25,879 nucleotides of DNA from an uncultured Ruminococcus sp. (GTDB taxonomy: Bacteria > Bacillota > Clostridia > Oscillospirales > CAG-272): NCBI GenBank assembly GCA_902797125.1, contig CADBRS010000088.1, positions 1 through 25,879 of the forward strand, given 5' to 3'. This document shows positions 15,215 through 23,405 of this stretch, piece by piece. The translations under genes and the position numbers were made by a program. Each line of letters starts with the position of its first letter. Positions within the stretch are counted from its first letter, which is position 1. Under the pieces are notes generated by a model. It saw only the letters and a program-made list of their open reading frames with translations. It was not told where the DNA came from and searched no databases.

Positions 15215-17152
15215 ATGCGTTTACGTGCCCCTTCAGTCCCTTTGATCACCTGCAATCCGTATTTTTCGGTTTGGTCTCCCGCAGATCGTTTGAATGAAAA
15301 GAATACCGTTCACTGGTCCGGCCGCGAACAGATCTTCAACGGATTTGTCACAGTTGACGGTCAGCAGTACCGTTTTATGGGCGCTTCAGACAAATGCCCG
15401 CCGCTCAAGCAAACAGGTTTGGACATCACACCCCTCTCATCGATTTACACTTTCGAAGGTGCCGGGATCGAACTGACTGCGATCTTTACCACACCGCTTC
15501 TTTTGGATGATCCGGATCTGTTTTCCAGACCGGTCAGTTATTTGGAACTGATCATCCGTCCTACGGATTTTGAAGAGCATGCCGTCACGGCGAGGATCGA
15601 GGTCTCCGAACAGATCTGTCTGAACAAAGCCGGTCAATATCGTGTCCGCACGAAGGATGTGAGCACGTCTGCGTTCCGCAGCGTGCGTATGGGTTCTGCC
15701 GCGCAGCCCGTTTTGAAACATAAGGGAGACGATCTCAGAATAGACTACGGTTATTTCTATCTGTCCGTTCCGGAAGGAATCGTCGGTGCTTTCGAAAGAG
15801 AGACGACGATTGACAAAGATCCTCTTCCTCTGACCTACGTTTTTGCGGAAAGCAACCTTTCCGACTCCCTTCTCTTCACTTTTGCGTACGATGACATCTA
15901 TGCTTTCTCCTACTTCGGGACTCCTGTCAAGGCCTGGTGGGCAAGGAACGGCATGACGATTCGTGAAGCGATCCGTCTCTCATACAGAGATTACGAAAAG
16001 ATTGTTGAGAGATGCGAACATTTCTCAGATAAACTCACGCTGGACGCACTGCGGGCCGGCGGAGAGAAATATGCGGAATTGCTGACTCTGGCCTATCGCC
16101 AGACGATCGGGGCACACGAGTTGGCCGCTGATCCTGACGGCGAAATGCTGTTCATTTCCAAGGAAAACTATTCGGGCGGCCTGACTGCGACCGTTGACGT
16201 CAGCTATCCGTCGATTCCTTTGTTCCTTATCTACAATCCCGAGTTAATCAAAGGCATGATGCGCCCGATCTATAAGTATGCTCAGAGCGAGGCTTGGCCC
16301 TATGATTTTGCTCCTCACGACGCCGGATTGTGGCCTGTCATAGACGGGCAGATCTATTCGGGAGGAACGAAAATCGACGGGCAGATGCCTGTCGAGGAGT
16401 GCGGCAACATGCTGATCATGGAAGCCGTCACTGCCATGGCGTGCGGAGACGTTTCTTTTGCCGTGGATCATCTGGATATCCTCAAGCAGTGGGCCACTTA
16501 TCTGGAAACCAACGGCGAAGATCCGGCAAACCAACTGTGCACGGATGATTTCGCAGGGCATCTGGCTCACAACTGCAACCTGTCTCTGAAAGCCATTTTC
16601 GGTCTGTACGGTCTGGGCATACTGCTCAAATTGAACGGACAGGATGAAGAGAGTGTTCCGTATATCCAAAAAGCCAAAGCGATGGCAAAGAGCTGGATGG
16701 AAAGAGCCCAGAAAGAGACCGGAGGTTTCAGGCTGGCCTTTGATCGCCCGGATTCCTTCTCCATGAAATACAACATGGTTTGGGACAAATTGTTCGGCTC
16801 GAACCTGTTCCCGAAATCCGTGATCGCCTCGGAGGTCGCCGAGAGTCTGAATCACATCAATCCTTATGGCATGCCGCTGGATAACAGGAAAAATTATACC
16901 AAATCCGATTGGCTGGTATGGACCGCGACCCTGGCAGACAGCCGGGATCTGTTCGACCGGTTCGTCGATCCGCTTTGGCTCGCTTACCACGTTTCTCCTT
17001 CCCGCGTTCCGATGACCGACTGGTACGATACGATCACGTCTTTGCAAGTCGGATTCCAATGCCGTACCGTTCAGGGCGGTCTCTTCATGAAACTGCTTGA
17101 GGACTCAGGCATCCTGCGACTGGATCGTTTTGAAGAATTATTGGACATATGA
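15215..17152 (+). CDS. Glutaminase A-like protein (DUF5127/DUF4965/DUF1793 family)
   Basis: The 645-residue protein resembles the glutaminase A family first described as secreted fungal enzymes (L-glutamine to glutamate plus ammonia). Recognisable segments are the N-terminal 'PLITCNPYFSVWSPADRLNEK...HWSGREQ', 'YRQTIGAHELAADPDGEMLFISKENYSGG', 'DVSYPSIPLFLIYNPELIKGMM', 'WPYDFAPHDAGLWPV', 'MPVEECGNMLIMEAV', 'YGLGILLKLNG' and 'NYTKSDWLVWTATLAD'. The C-terminal half appears to be an (alpha/alpha)-barrel-like fold. No signal peptide is visible: the protein begins MRLRAPSVPLITCN, so a cytoplasmic location is inferred, unlike the fungal members. The activity on glutamine is family-based and could be another glycosidase-like or amidase activity. 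AAGGAG (15202-15207) fixes the ATG at 15215. The stop overlaps the next start (ATGA). Confidence 0.82.
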   Translation: MRLRAPSVPLITCNPYFSVWSPADRLNEKNTVHWSGREQIFNGFVTVDGQQYRFMGASDKCPPLKQTGLDITPLSSIYTFEGAGIELTAIFTTPLLLDDPDLFSRPVSYLELIIRPTDFEEHAVTARIEVSEQICLNKAGQYRVRTKDVSTSAFRSVRMGSAAQPVLKHKGDDLRIDYGYFYLSVPEGIVGAFERETTIDKDPLPLTYVFAESNLSDSLLFTFAYDDIYAFSYFGTPVKAWWARNGMTIREAIRLSYRDYEKIVERCEHFSDKLTLDALRAGGEKYAELLTLAYRQTIGAHELAADPDGEMLFISKENYSGGLTATVDVSYPSIPLFLIYNPELIKGMMRPIYKYAQSEAWPYDFAPHDAGLWPVIDGQIYSGGTKIDGQMPVEECGNMLIMEAVTAMACGDVSFAVDHLDILKQWATYLETNGEDPANQLCTDDFAGHLAHNCNLSLKAIFGLYGLGILLKLNGQDEESVPYIQKAKAMAKSWMERAQKETGGFRLAFDRPDSFSMKYNMVWDKLFGSNLFPKSVIASEVAESLNHINPYGMPLDNRKNYTKSDWLVWTATLADSRDLFDRFVDPLWLAYHVSPSRVPMTDWYDTITSLQVGFQCRTVQGGLFMKLLEDSGILRLDRFEELLDI

Positions 17153-17370
17153 ACAACTCACACCAAACGCACAAGACTCCGAAACCGAAATATGTGGATA
17201 CCTCCTGCGACAGTTGCGAATTCTACGACTATGATGAAGAACTTGACGCATATGTCTGCGACCTGAGTCTGGATCAGGACGAGATGCAGGACTTTTTGGC
17301 AGGGCAAACCACTCACTGTCCTTACTACAGATACTATGACGAATACAAAAGCGTTCACAAGCAGTTGTGA
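17149..17370 (+). CDS. Small four-cysteine protein (DUF6472-like)
   Basis: The 73-residue acidic, Tyr-rich protein has cysteines at C20, C23, C37 and C57 (C-x2-C ... C ... C), a spacing compatible with a small metal-binding fold. The layout 'CDSCEFYDYDEELDAYVC...DQDEMQDFL...CPYYRYYDEYKSVHKQ' is reminiscent of short proteins common in Clostridia (DUF6472-like). Their function is unknown. The ATG overlaps the stop of the preceding gene by four bases (17149-17152) and there is no strong Shine-Dalgarno, so translation is probably coupled. A 24-nt gap leads to the phosphoesterase gene. Confidence 0.75.
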   Translation: MNNSHQTHKTPKPKYVDTSCDSCEFYDYDEELDAYVCDLSLDQDEMQDFLAGQTTHCPYYRYYDEYKSVHKQL

Positions 17371-17394
17371 ACAGAAGAAAGGCGGTCGATCACT

Positions 17395-18150
17395 TTGAAA
17401 GTATTGATTATTTCCGATATCCACGCCAACTATGACGGACTGAAAGCCGTTTGGGAAAAAGAAAAGGATTCTGATCTCATTCTTTGTCTGGGTGATCATG
17501 TAGACTGGGGGTTTTACCCTCACGAGGTCATCACTTGGTTCAGGGAACACAATACCGTCTGTGTGGCAGGCAACCACGATCATGAAACGCTCAATGCCTA
17601 CGACAAAGGCGTCCGTTTACCCACAGACGGGTCGCCGTACACGTTTCAGCACTATACGACCAGCCGCCTCACTGAAGAAGACGTCGCCTGGCTGCGCGCT
17701 CTCCCGGATGAAAGGATGCTCTCCATTGACGGATGGCAGATATTCATGAGGCATTATCCCTCGGACAACGATGACAAAGGTATGCATACCGTTCATGCGT
17801 CCCTTTTGGATTTTTCGACCGTGGCATGGTGCGACAAGGAATGGGAAATACTGACCGGCAATGCTCCCAGCCATTTTGAAAAGCGGTTGCTCCTGTTCGG
17901 ACATACGCATCAGTGTCAGATTCTTCAGCCCGGGTGCGGATATATGGTCGTCAATCCCGGATCTTTGGCTTACAGAGTATGCAGTGACAGCATCGCCAAA
18001 GGCGCGGACTATATCGTCATGCAGGACGGCTGCTTCACGCCTCATCACATCGATTACCCGGTCGAGCATCTCTCCGCCATGGTAGACAGGGAGAATTTTG
18101 TACCGGAAGTCAATCGTCCATCCCATGTTTATTTTGGGGTTCAAACTTGA
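17395..18150 (+). CDS. Calcineurin-like metallophosphoesterase (YfcE/MJ0936-like)
   Basis: The 251-residue cytoplasmic protein has the full two-metal phosphoesterase motif set: D8-I-H10, G33-D34, G59-N60-H61-D62 with H63, and G169-H170-T-H172 near the C-terminus. It should hydrolyse a phosphomonoester or phosphodiester; the substrate cannot be told from sequence. The start is TTG at 17395: GAAAGG (17378-17383) precedes it at workable spacing. The first strand 'KVLIISDIH' begins right there, and no in-frame ATG lies before the essential D8. Together these make a TTG start the only reasonable choice. The gene follows the four-cysteine protein and ends 53 nt before the ABC transporter. Confidence 0.88.
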   Translation: MKVLIISDIHANYDGLKAVWEKEKDSDLILCLGDHVDWGFYPHEVITWFREHNTVCVAGNHDHETLNAYDKGVRLPTDGSPYTFQHYTTSRLTEEDVAWLRALPDERMLSIDGWQIFMRHYPSDNDDKGMHTVHASLLDFSTVAWCDKEWEILTGNAPSHFEKRLLLFGHTHQCQILQPGCGYMVVNPGSLAYRVCSDSIAKGADYIVMQDGCFTPHHIDYPVEHLSAMVDRENFVPEVNRPSHVYFGVQT

Positions 18151-18203
18151 CCTTAAATCTGAATTAAAACGATTTCACTGTGTTGAAAAAAGGAGAACGC
18201 ATC

Positions 18204-20486
18204 ATGCTTCCTCTAAACACTTTTGATGAAAACAAATCCGTGGCCGAAGCGTTTCGATCCCACGGAATTCCAGATGAACAGATTTATTTTGCATTTCGGG
18301 AAGACCTGACTTGCGACGGAAATTTCGGTGAAGAATGGTTGGCCATCGATCAGGAGGCCAATCACCTTTACCGTTATTCCGTTTCAAGCCAGGTCTTCGA
18401 TGTTTTTGATCTCAAAGATCTGGAACGTCCCTACATTGACAATTACACCACGTCCAACCGCCTTCTGGCCTACGTCAAAGACGAAAACGGAAACGACCAG
18501 ACGATTGTGCTCGGGGCCTGCACCAATGCCTGCAAGAGAAAACTGACCGCTTTCCTGAATCTGTGGGACCGCGTCACAAAGGATTTGAAAATCGAAAACG
18601 ACGACCACATCTTCGACCAATTCAACGCGAAATGTCCGAAGTGCGGAACCGTCTATCCGGATCAGCAGCGCAGGATCTGCGAGGTGTGTGCCAAGAAAAA
18701 GGGCATGCTCGTCCGTCTGCTCTCCTATTTCGGGGATTTCAAATGGCACTTTATCGTTGTTCTGCTCTGCCTGATCATGACGTCTGCCATTTCTCTGGCC
18801 TCGCCTATCATCAGCGGGCAGATCCTCTATGACCAGGTCATCACGGCGCCTGGCGTCACATCGGACGGCAGCGCTGTAGGCACGATGCATGAAGTCAAAT
18901 ACGTTTTCGTCTTCGTCGGATTGCTGTTCGGTCTGGCTCTTCTGCAACTGCTGATCGGCATCGTGCAGGGCCGCTGCAACGCACACATGTCGACCCGGGT
19001 CACGAAGCGCATGAGAGACGATATTTTCACAGCTCTCAGTAAACTGTCGCTCTCCTATTTCAACAAAAACTCCACAGGACGTTTGATCAACCGGGTCAAT
19101 TACGACGCCATCAAGATCAGAAGTTTCTATATCGACGGTGTTCCGGCCCTGATCATTCATTCTTTGAATTTTATCGGGTTGACCATCTTCCTCTTCTCGA
19201 TCAACTGGCAACTGACGCTCATCGTTTTCGTTCCGATCCCGATCATTGTCATTTTGTTCCGCCGCATGCTGCCTAAGTTCTGGCGCTCATTCTCCAAACT
19301 GTGGCGCCGTTCGTCATCCATGAACGGCATGCTGGCAGACACACTGAACGGCGCCCGCGTCGTCAAAGCGTTTTCCAAAGAAGCAGAAGAAACGAACCGC
19401 TTCCACAAATATGCCACCGGTCTGTACGGCGCGAACATGAACGTCAACAAAATCGCCATCATGATCTTCCCTGTCGTTTCGTTGCTGATCGGTCTGTCCG
19501 CACAGGCGATCTGGGGCTTCGGAGGAATCAAGGTCATCGGAAAAGAGATGACCTGGGGTCAAATGACGACTTATCTCGGATATCTGGGTATGATTTTCGG
19601 CCCTCTGGGTTTCTTCTCAACGTTTACCAACCTGATCACGGACACGATCAACTCCGCGTCCCGAATGTTTGAAACGCTGGATCAGATCCCTGAAATCACG
19701 GACAGCCCGGATGCAGTTGCATTCGACTCCTTCCAGGGCGATATCGAATTCAGCCACGTATCTTTCCACTATAATCCTTCAAATCCTATCCTCAAGGACA
19801 TTTCTTTCAAGATTCATCCCGGAGACAATGTGGGCGTCGTGGGACATACGGGTAGCGGCAAATCAACGATCGCGAACCTGATCACCAGAATGTACGACAC
19901 CGTCAGCGGAACCGTGTATATCGACGGGACGGATATCAAGAACATCAAGCAGCAGTCTTTGAGACGGAATATTGCCATCGTCTCCCAAGAGATCTATCTG
20001 TTTGCGGGAACCATCGCGGACAACATCCGCTACTCCAGGCCCGAGGCCAGTATGAAAGAAATCATTGAAGCCGCCCGCGCCGCCAACGCGCACGACTTCA
20101 TCATGCAGCTGCCCGAAGGCTATGAGACCCAGGTCGGATCCGGAAGCCGTTCCCTCTCCGGCGGTGAACGCCAGCGGATCTCCATCGCCCGCGCTTTGCT
20201 TCTCCAGCCTTCCATCCTGATCTTGGATGAAGCCACGGCCGCCATGGACAACGAAACCGAGCGGCTGATCAGCGAAGCGATCGACAAGCTGGTTGTCGGA
20301 AAAACAACGATCACTGTGGCCCACAGGCTCTCCACCCTTCACAACTGCAACGTCATCATGGCAGTGGAAAACGGAGAGGTCGTTGAAATGGGCAGCCCTA
20401 AAGAGCTGATGGAGAAAAAGGGCGATTACTACAAACTCTACACCCTGCAGAACGATCAGTTGCAGCAGGTCATGGCCGGCAACTGA
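18204..20486 (+). CDS. ABC exporter half-transporter with N-terminal extension and zinc ribbon
   Basis: The 760-residue fused permease/ATPase is of the exporter type. An N-terminal region of about 140 residues (beta-rich, PH-like in appearance) precedes CxxC-x11-CxxC (C144, C147, C159, C162), which reads as a zinc ribbon. Six membrane helices follow (about 183-475; ABC exporter type I layout with 'LSKLSLSYFNKNSTGRLINRVNYDA'). The ATPase domain has Walker A GHTGSGKST (547-555), Q-loop SQE, signature LSGGERQ (651-657), Walker B ILILDEAT with D675/E676, and an AHRLST H-loop. All catalytic residues are intact, so it could work as a homodimer or pair with the exporter at 21083. AAGGAG fixes the ATG at 18204. 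The substrate is unknown. Confidence 0.9.
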   Translation: MLPLNTFDENKSVAEAFRSHGIPDEQIYFAFREDLTCDGNFGEEWLAIDQEANHLYRYSVSSQVFDVFDLKDLERPYIDNYTTSNRLLAYVKDENGNDQTIVLGACTNACKRKLTAFLNLWDRVTKDLKIENDDHIFDQFNAKCPKCGTVYPDQQRRICEVCAKKKGMLVRLLSYFGDFKWHFIVVLLCLIMTSAISLASPIISGQILYDQVITAPGVTSDGSAVGTMHEVKYVFVFVGLLFGLALLQLLIGIVQGRCNAHMSTRVTKRMRDDIFTALSKLSLSYFNKNSTGRLINRVNYDAIKIRSFYIDGVPALIIHSLNFIGLTIFLFSINWQLTLIVFVPIPIIVILFRRMLPKFWRSFSKLWRRSSSMNGMLADTLNGARVVKAFSKEAEETNRFHKYATGLYGANMNVNKIAIMIFPVVSLLIGLSAQAIWGFGGIKVIGKEMTWGQMTTYLGYLGMIFGPLGFFSTFTNLITDTINSASRMFETLDQIPEITDSPDAVAFDSFQGDIEFSHVSFHYNPSNPILKDISFKIHPGDNVGVVGHTGSGKSTIANLITRMYDTVSGTVYIDGTDIKNIKQQSLRRNIAIVSQEIYLFAGTIADNIRYSRPEASMKEIIEAARAANAHDFIMQLPEGYETQVGSGSRSLSGGERQRISIARALLLQPSILILDEATAAMDNETERLISEAIDKLVVGKTTITVAHRLSTLHNCNVIMAVENGEVVEMGSPKELMEKKGDYYKLYTLQNDQLQQVMAGN

Positions 20487-20506
20487 GCCGAGGAAGGAGT
20501 CTAATC

Positions 20507-21067
20507 ATGGAAGAAGTTGAACTTGAAAGCCTGTTTGAAAGGCGAGAATCTGTCAGATTGACCCAGGAAAACGCAGTATTTTCCAAATCTCCCGGAGGCT
20601 TGATTTCTCTCACGCTCCGGCACCCGGAATCGGACAAGCCAGATGAATTTTTTGAACGTGTGATCCCTTTGCGCGGTTTTCCGATCACGGATCCCGAACA
20701 ATTTATTTCCATCAGGGAACCCGACACGAAGGAAAAAGGCAGAGGCGCAGAGATCGGCCTGATTTACGACATGAAAGAATTCGACCAGGCGACTCAGGAA
20801 CTGATCCGTGCCGAACTGGATCGCCACTATTTCACACCGGAACTTTTGAAGATCTACAGTGTGAAAGAGAAATTCGGCTATCTGTATTTTGAAGCCGAAA
20901 CATCGGCAGGCCCGACCTCTTTCGTCTTGAACAATCCCTATTCGAACTTCAGAACGTTCGATGACGAAAGAATCTTCATCTACGACATCGACGGCAACTG
21001 TTTCCAGATCTCTCATCCGGAAAAACTGGATAAGGCCAGTTACAGACGCATTGAGATCTATCTCTGA
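20507..21067 (+). CDS. DUF1854 protein between two ABC exporters
   Basis: The 186-residue soluble protein without signal peptide or membrane helix is recognised as DUF1854. Supporting features are the N-terminal 'IPLRGFPITDPEQFISIR', the central 'EIGLIYDMKEFDQATQELIRAELDRHYFTPELLKIYSVKEKFGYLYFEAETSAGP' and the C-terminal 'DDERIFIYDIDGNCFQI'. Some databases associate DUF1854 proteins and a neighbouring ABC transporter with cyanophycin metabolism in proteobacteria. No cphA or cphB is in this window, so that label should not be carried over. The gene starts 20 nt after one exporter (AAGGAG upstream) and ends 15 nt before the next. This tight packing suggests a dedicated subunit or regulator of the transporter. 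The biochemical role is unknown. Confidence 0.85.
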   Translation: MEEVELESLFERRESVRLTQENAVFSKSPGGLISLTLRHPESDKPDEFFERVIPLRGFPITDPEQFISIREPDTKEKGRGAEIGLIYDMKEFDQATQELIRAELDRHYFTPELLKIYSVKEKFGYLYFEAETSAGPTSFVLNNPYSNFRTFDDERIFIYDIDGNCFQISHPEKLDKASYRRIEIYL

Positions 21068-21082
21068 GCGGAGGTCTTTTGC

Positions 21083-23281
21083 ATGAAACTGTACTTTGAT
21101 CTGCCTGCAGAGAACGCGCGAGCAGTTCCTGAAATGGCTCCAGGTGAAAAGAAAATGTATTGCCTGCCCTACAATTTTCAGGAAGAAAAGATCGTCAACG
21201 GGTACATGTTGTTCACCAACCGGCGCATCTTCAAGTTACTGAAAGGACAGCTTTTGGAAACATACGATGTTTCCCAAATGTCCGATTTTACAGTTGAGAA
21301 GATGTTCGGTTGCGGCGGCTTTTATGCCAAAGTCAACGGCTCAACGACCTGTCTCTGCCTGTTCAACGCAGGGCGCAATCTGCCCAGATATACCGTGATT
21401 GCCTCTTCTTTCGAGAATATCGTCAAAAGAGGAGACGATCGCATTCTGACCAGCAGCGAGCCCGAACGGTTCTGCCCGAAATGCGGGCGGCCTTTCGTGG
21501 TCCATACCAAACTGTGTCCATTCTGCCAGGACAAGAAGGCGATCTACAAAAAACTTTGGGGCATGACAAAAGGCCTCAGGCTGATGCTTTTGTTCCCTTT
21601 GCTGGCCGCTTTTATCTCTCTGATCCTAAGATTCGTCGTTCCGGCCATCCAAAGAGTTGCGATCGATGATTACATCACGAATCCGGATGTGACTGACGCG
21701 CAGATACCCGGTTTTATCTTGATCATCCTGGCCATCATATCATGTGATCTGATTTCCCGTTTGATCGGCGTCATCCAGTCCCGGATCTCCGCCACTTCGG
21801 CAAACCGGTTCACACTCATGCTCCGAACGATCCTGTTCGAAAAGATCGAATCTCTGTCCATCGCTTCGATCCACAAAAAATCGACCGGTGACCTGATGAA
21901 TCGAATCAATAATGACGTGAACGTGGTCCAGAATTTCATCACGAACCTGCTCCCGACCTATCTGACACAGGCGCTGTCCTTTATCGTAGCGCTGGTCATC
22001 CTGATCTGGATGAGCCCCCTGTTCTGCCTGTTCGTCTTTATCCCCATTCCATTCGCTCTGATCTTCATCTTCTTCTTCCGCAAAACGATGACCCGGAGGA
22101 ATATCCGGGCATGGGTCCTCGACAGAAGGACTCAGGCTCACCTTCAGGACACGATCGACGGAATCCGGGTCGTGAAGACATACGGAAACGAAGAGCGGGC
22201 CGTCCATGATTTCACCCAGGATACCGGAAACCAGGCCAGACAGGACGAAAGCAACGCCAAACTGTTTGATACGGTCTTCCCGTTCGTCGGATTCGTTCTT
22301 CATCTGGGCAGTTATCTGATCACCCTCCTCGGAAACTATTGGGTCTTCAACGGGACGATGCAGATCGGTTATCTGAGCCAGTTCAGCAGCTATTCGGCGA
22401 TCATCTATGAGCCGATCTTGACGATCAACACCATTCCACGTAATATCGCCGCTTTCTCTACTTCTCTTGGTAAGATCCTTGAACTGCTCGAAGAAGATCC
22501 TGATGTTTACGATCAATCCGTTCCTGACTTCAAACGGATCGAAGGACATGTTTCCATCAAGAACATGACGTTCGGTTATGACAGTTACAACCCTGTCCTC
22601 GAGAATATCAACCTTGAGATCAACAAGGGTGAAATGATCGGCATTGTCGGGCACTCCGGTTGCGGCAAAACTACGCTCATCAATCTGATCATGCGTCTGT
22701 ATGACGTGACGGAGGGTTCCATTTCCATAGACGGCATCAACGTCAAGAACATGTCCCAGAACAACTTGCGAAGTCAGATGGGCATCGTGCTGCAGGAAAC
22801 GCATCTGTTCTCGGGATCGATCACAGACAATATCAAATATGCCTCTCCGAACGCGACCAACGAAGAAGTCGTCAGGGCAGCCAAGCTGGCCAATGCGCAT
22901 GATTTCATCGTCCGGTTGCCTGAGGGCTACAATTCCATGGTCGGAGAAAAAGGATATTCCCTCTCCGGAGGCGAACGGCAGCGTATCGCTATTGCCCGCG
23001 CACTGATCCACAATCCTCGGTTGCTGATCCTCGATGAAGCCACTGCGGCTTTGGATACTGAGACCGAAAAGATCATTCAGGATGCAATCGACAGAGTCAT
23101 TGAGGGCAGAACGACTATCGTGATCGCTCATAGGCTGTCGACTTTGCGGAATGCGGACAAGATCCTGGTCCTGAATCACGGACAGATGGCAGAATTCGGC
23201 ACACACAAAGAGTTGCTGGACAAACAAGGCATCTACTACAAACTGGTCATGTCACAGGTCCGGCAGTCACAGGAGAAATAG
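21083..23281 (+). CDS. ABC exporter half-transporter with PH-like domain and zinc ribbon
   Basis: The 732-residue protein has the same layout as the exporter at 18204. An N-terminal region of about 125 residues carries 'NGYMLFTNRRIFKLL', typical of bacterial PH-like domains. CxxC-x10-CxxC (C131, C134, C145, C148) reads as a zinc ribbon. Six membrane helices of an ABC exporter follow ('LSIASIHKKSTGDLMNRINND'), then the ATPase with Walker A GHSGCGKTT (523-531), Q-loop LQE, signature LSGGE (627-631), Walker B LLILDEAT and IAHRLST. Again the NBD looks fully active, unlike many heterodimeric exporters where one site is degenerate. GGAGG (21070-21074) precedes the ATG. It is the last gene of the three-gene module and no strong terminator follows. 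Substrate unknown. Confidence 0.9.
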   Translation: MKLYFDLPAENARAVPEMAPGEKKMYCLPYNFQEEKIVNGYMLFTNRRIFKLLKGQLLETYDVSQMSDFTVEKMFGCGGFYAKVNGSTTCLCLFNAGRNLPRYTVIASSFENIVKRGDDRILTSSEPERFCPKCGRPFVVHTKLCPFCQDKKAIYKKLWGMTKGLRLMLLFPLLAAFISLILRFVVPAIQRVAIDDYITNPDVTDAQIPGFILIILAIISCDLISRLIGVIQSRISATSANRFTLMLRTILFEKIESLSIASIHKKSTGDLMNRINNDVNVVQNFITNLLPTYLTQALSFIVALVILIWMSPLFCLFVFIPIPFALIFIFFFRKTMTRRNIRAWVLDRRTQAHLQDTIDGIRVVKTYGNEERAVHDFTQDTGNQARQDESNAKLFDTVFPFVGFVLHLGSYLITLLGNYWVFNGTMQIGYLSQFSSYSAIIYEPILTINTIPRNIAAFSTSLGKILELLEEDPDVYDQSVPDFKRIEGHVSIKNMTFGYDSYNPVLENINLEINKGEMIGIVGHSGCGKTTLINLIMRLYDVTEGSISIDGINVKNMSQNNLRSQMGIVLQETHLFSGSITDNIKYASPNATNEEVVRAAKLANAHDFIVRLPEGYNSMVGEKGYSLSGGERQRIAIARALIHNPRLLILDEATAALDTETEKIIQDAIDRVIEGRTTIVIAHRLSTLRNADKILVLNHGQMAEFGTHKELLDKQGIYYKLVMSQVRQSQEK

Positions 23282-23405
23282 TCCTTTCCGATTCCGTTTT
23301 CATCTTTTCTTCACACGATTTCCTGAAATCCTCATTTTCCCGACACTTCGCTTTCAGTCGCGCAGGATAGAATCAGGTCAAAACCAAGAAAGTGAGGGAA
23401 AATCC

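Noticed and set aside
21740..23227. Long minus-strand open frame (495 codons) opposite the second ABC exporter
   Set aside because: It is antisense to a gene with complete ABC motifs, has no plausible Shine-Dalgarno or family resemblance, and is rich in Asp/Arg as expected from the complementary frame of GC-biased codons.
18204..23281. Cyanophycin metabolism assignment for the DUF1854/ABC module
   Set aside because: No cyanophycin synthetase or cyanophycinase is in the window; the label derives from context in other phyla.
23318..23331. GATTTC-CT-GAAATC palindrome after the second exporter as a terminator
   Set aside because: The 6-bp AT-rich stem with a 2-nt loop is too tight to form, and only a short interrupted T-run follows.
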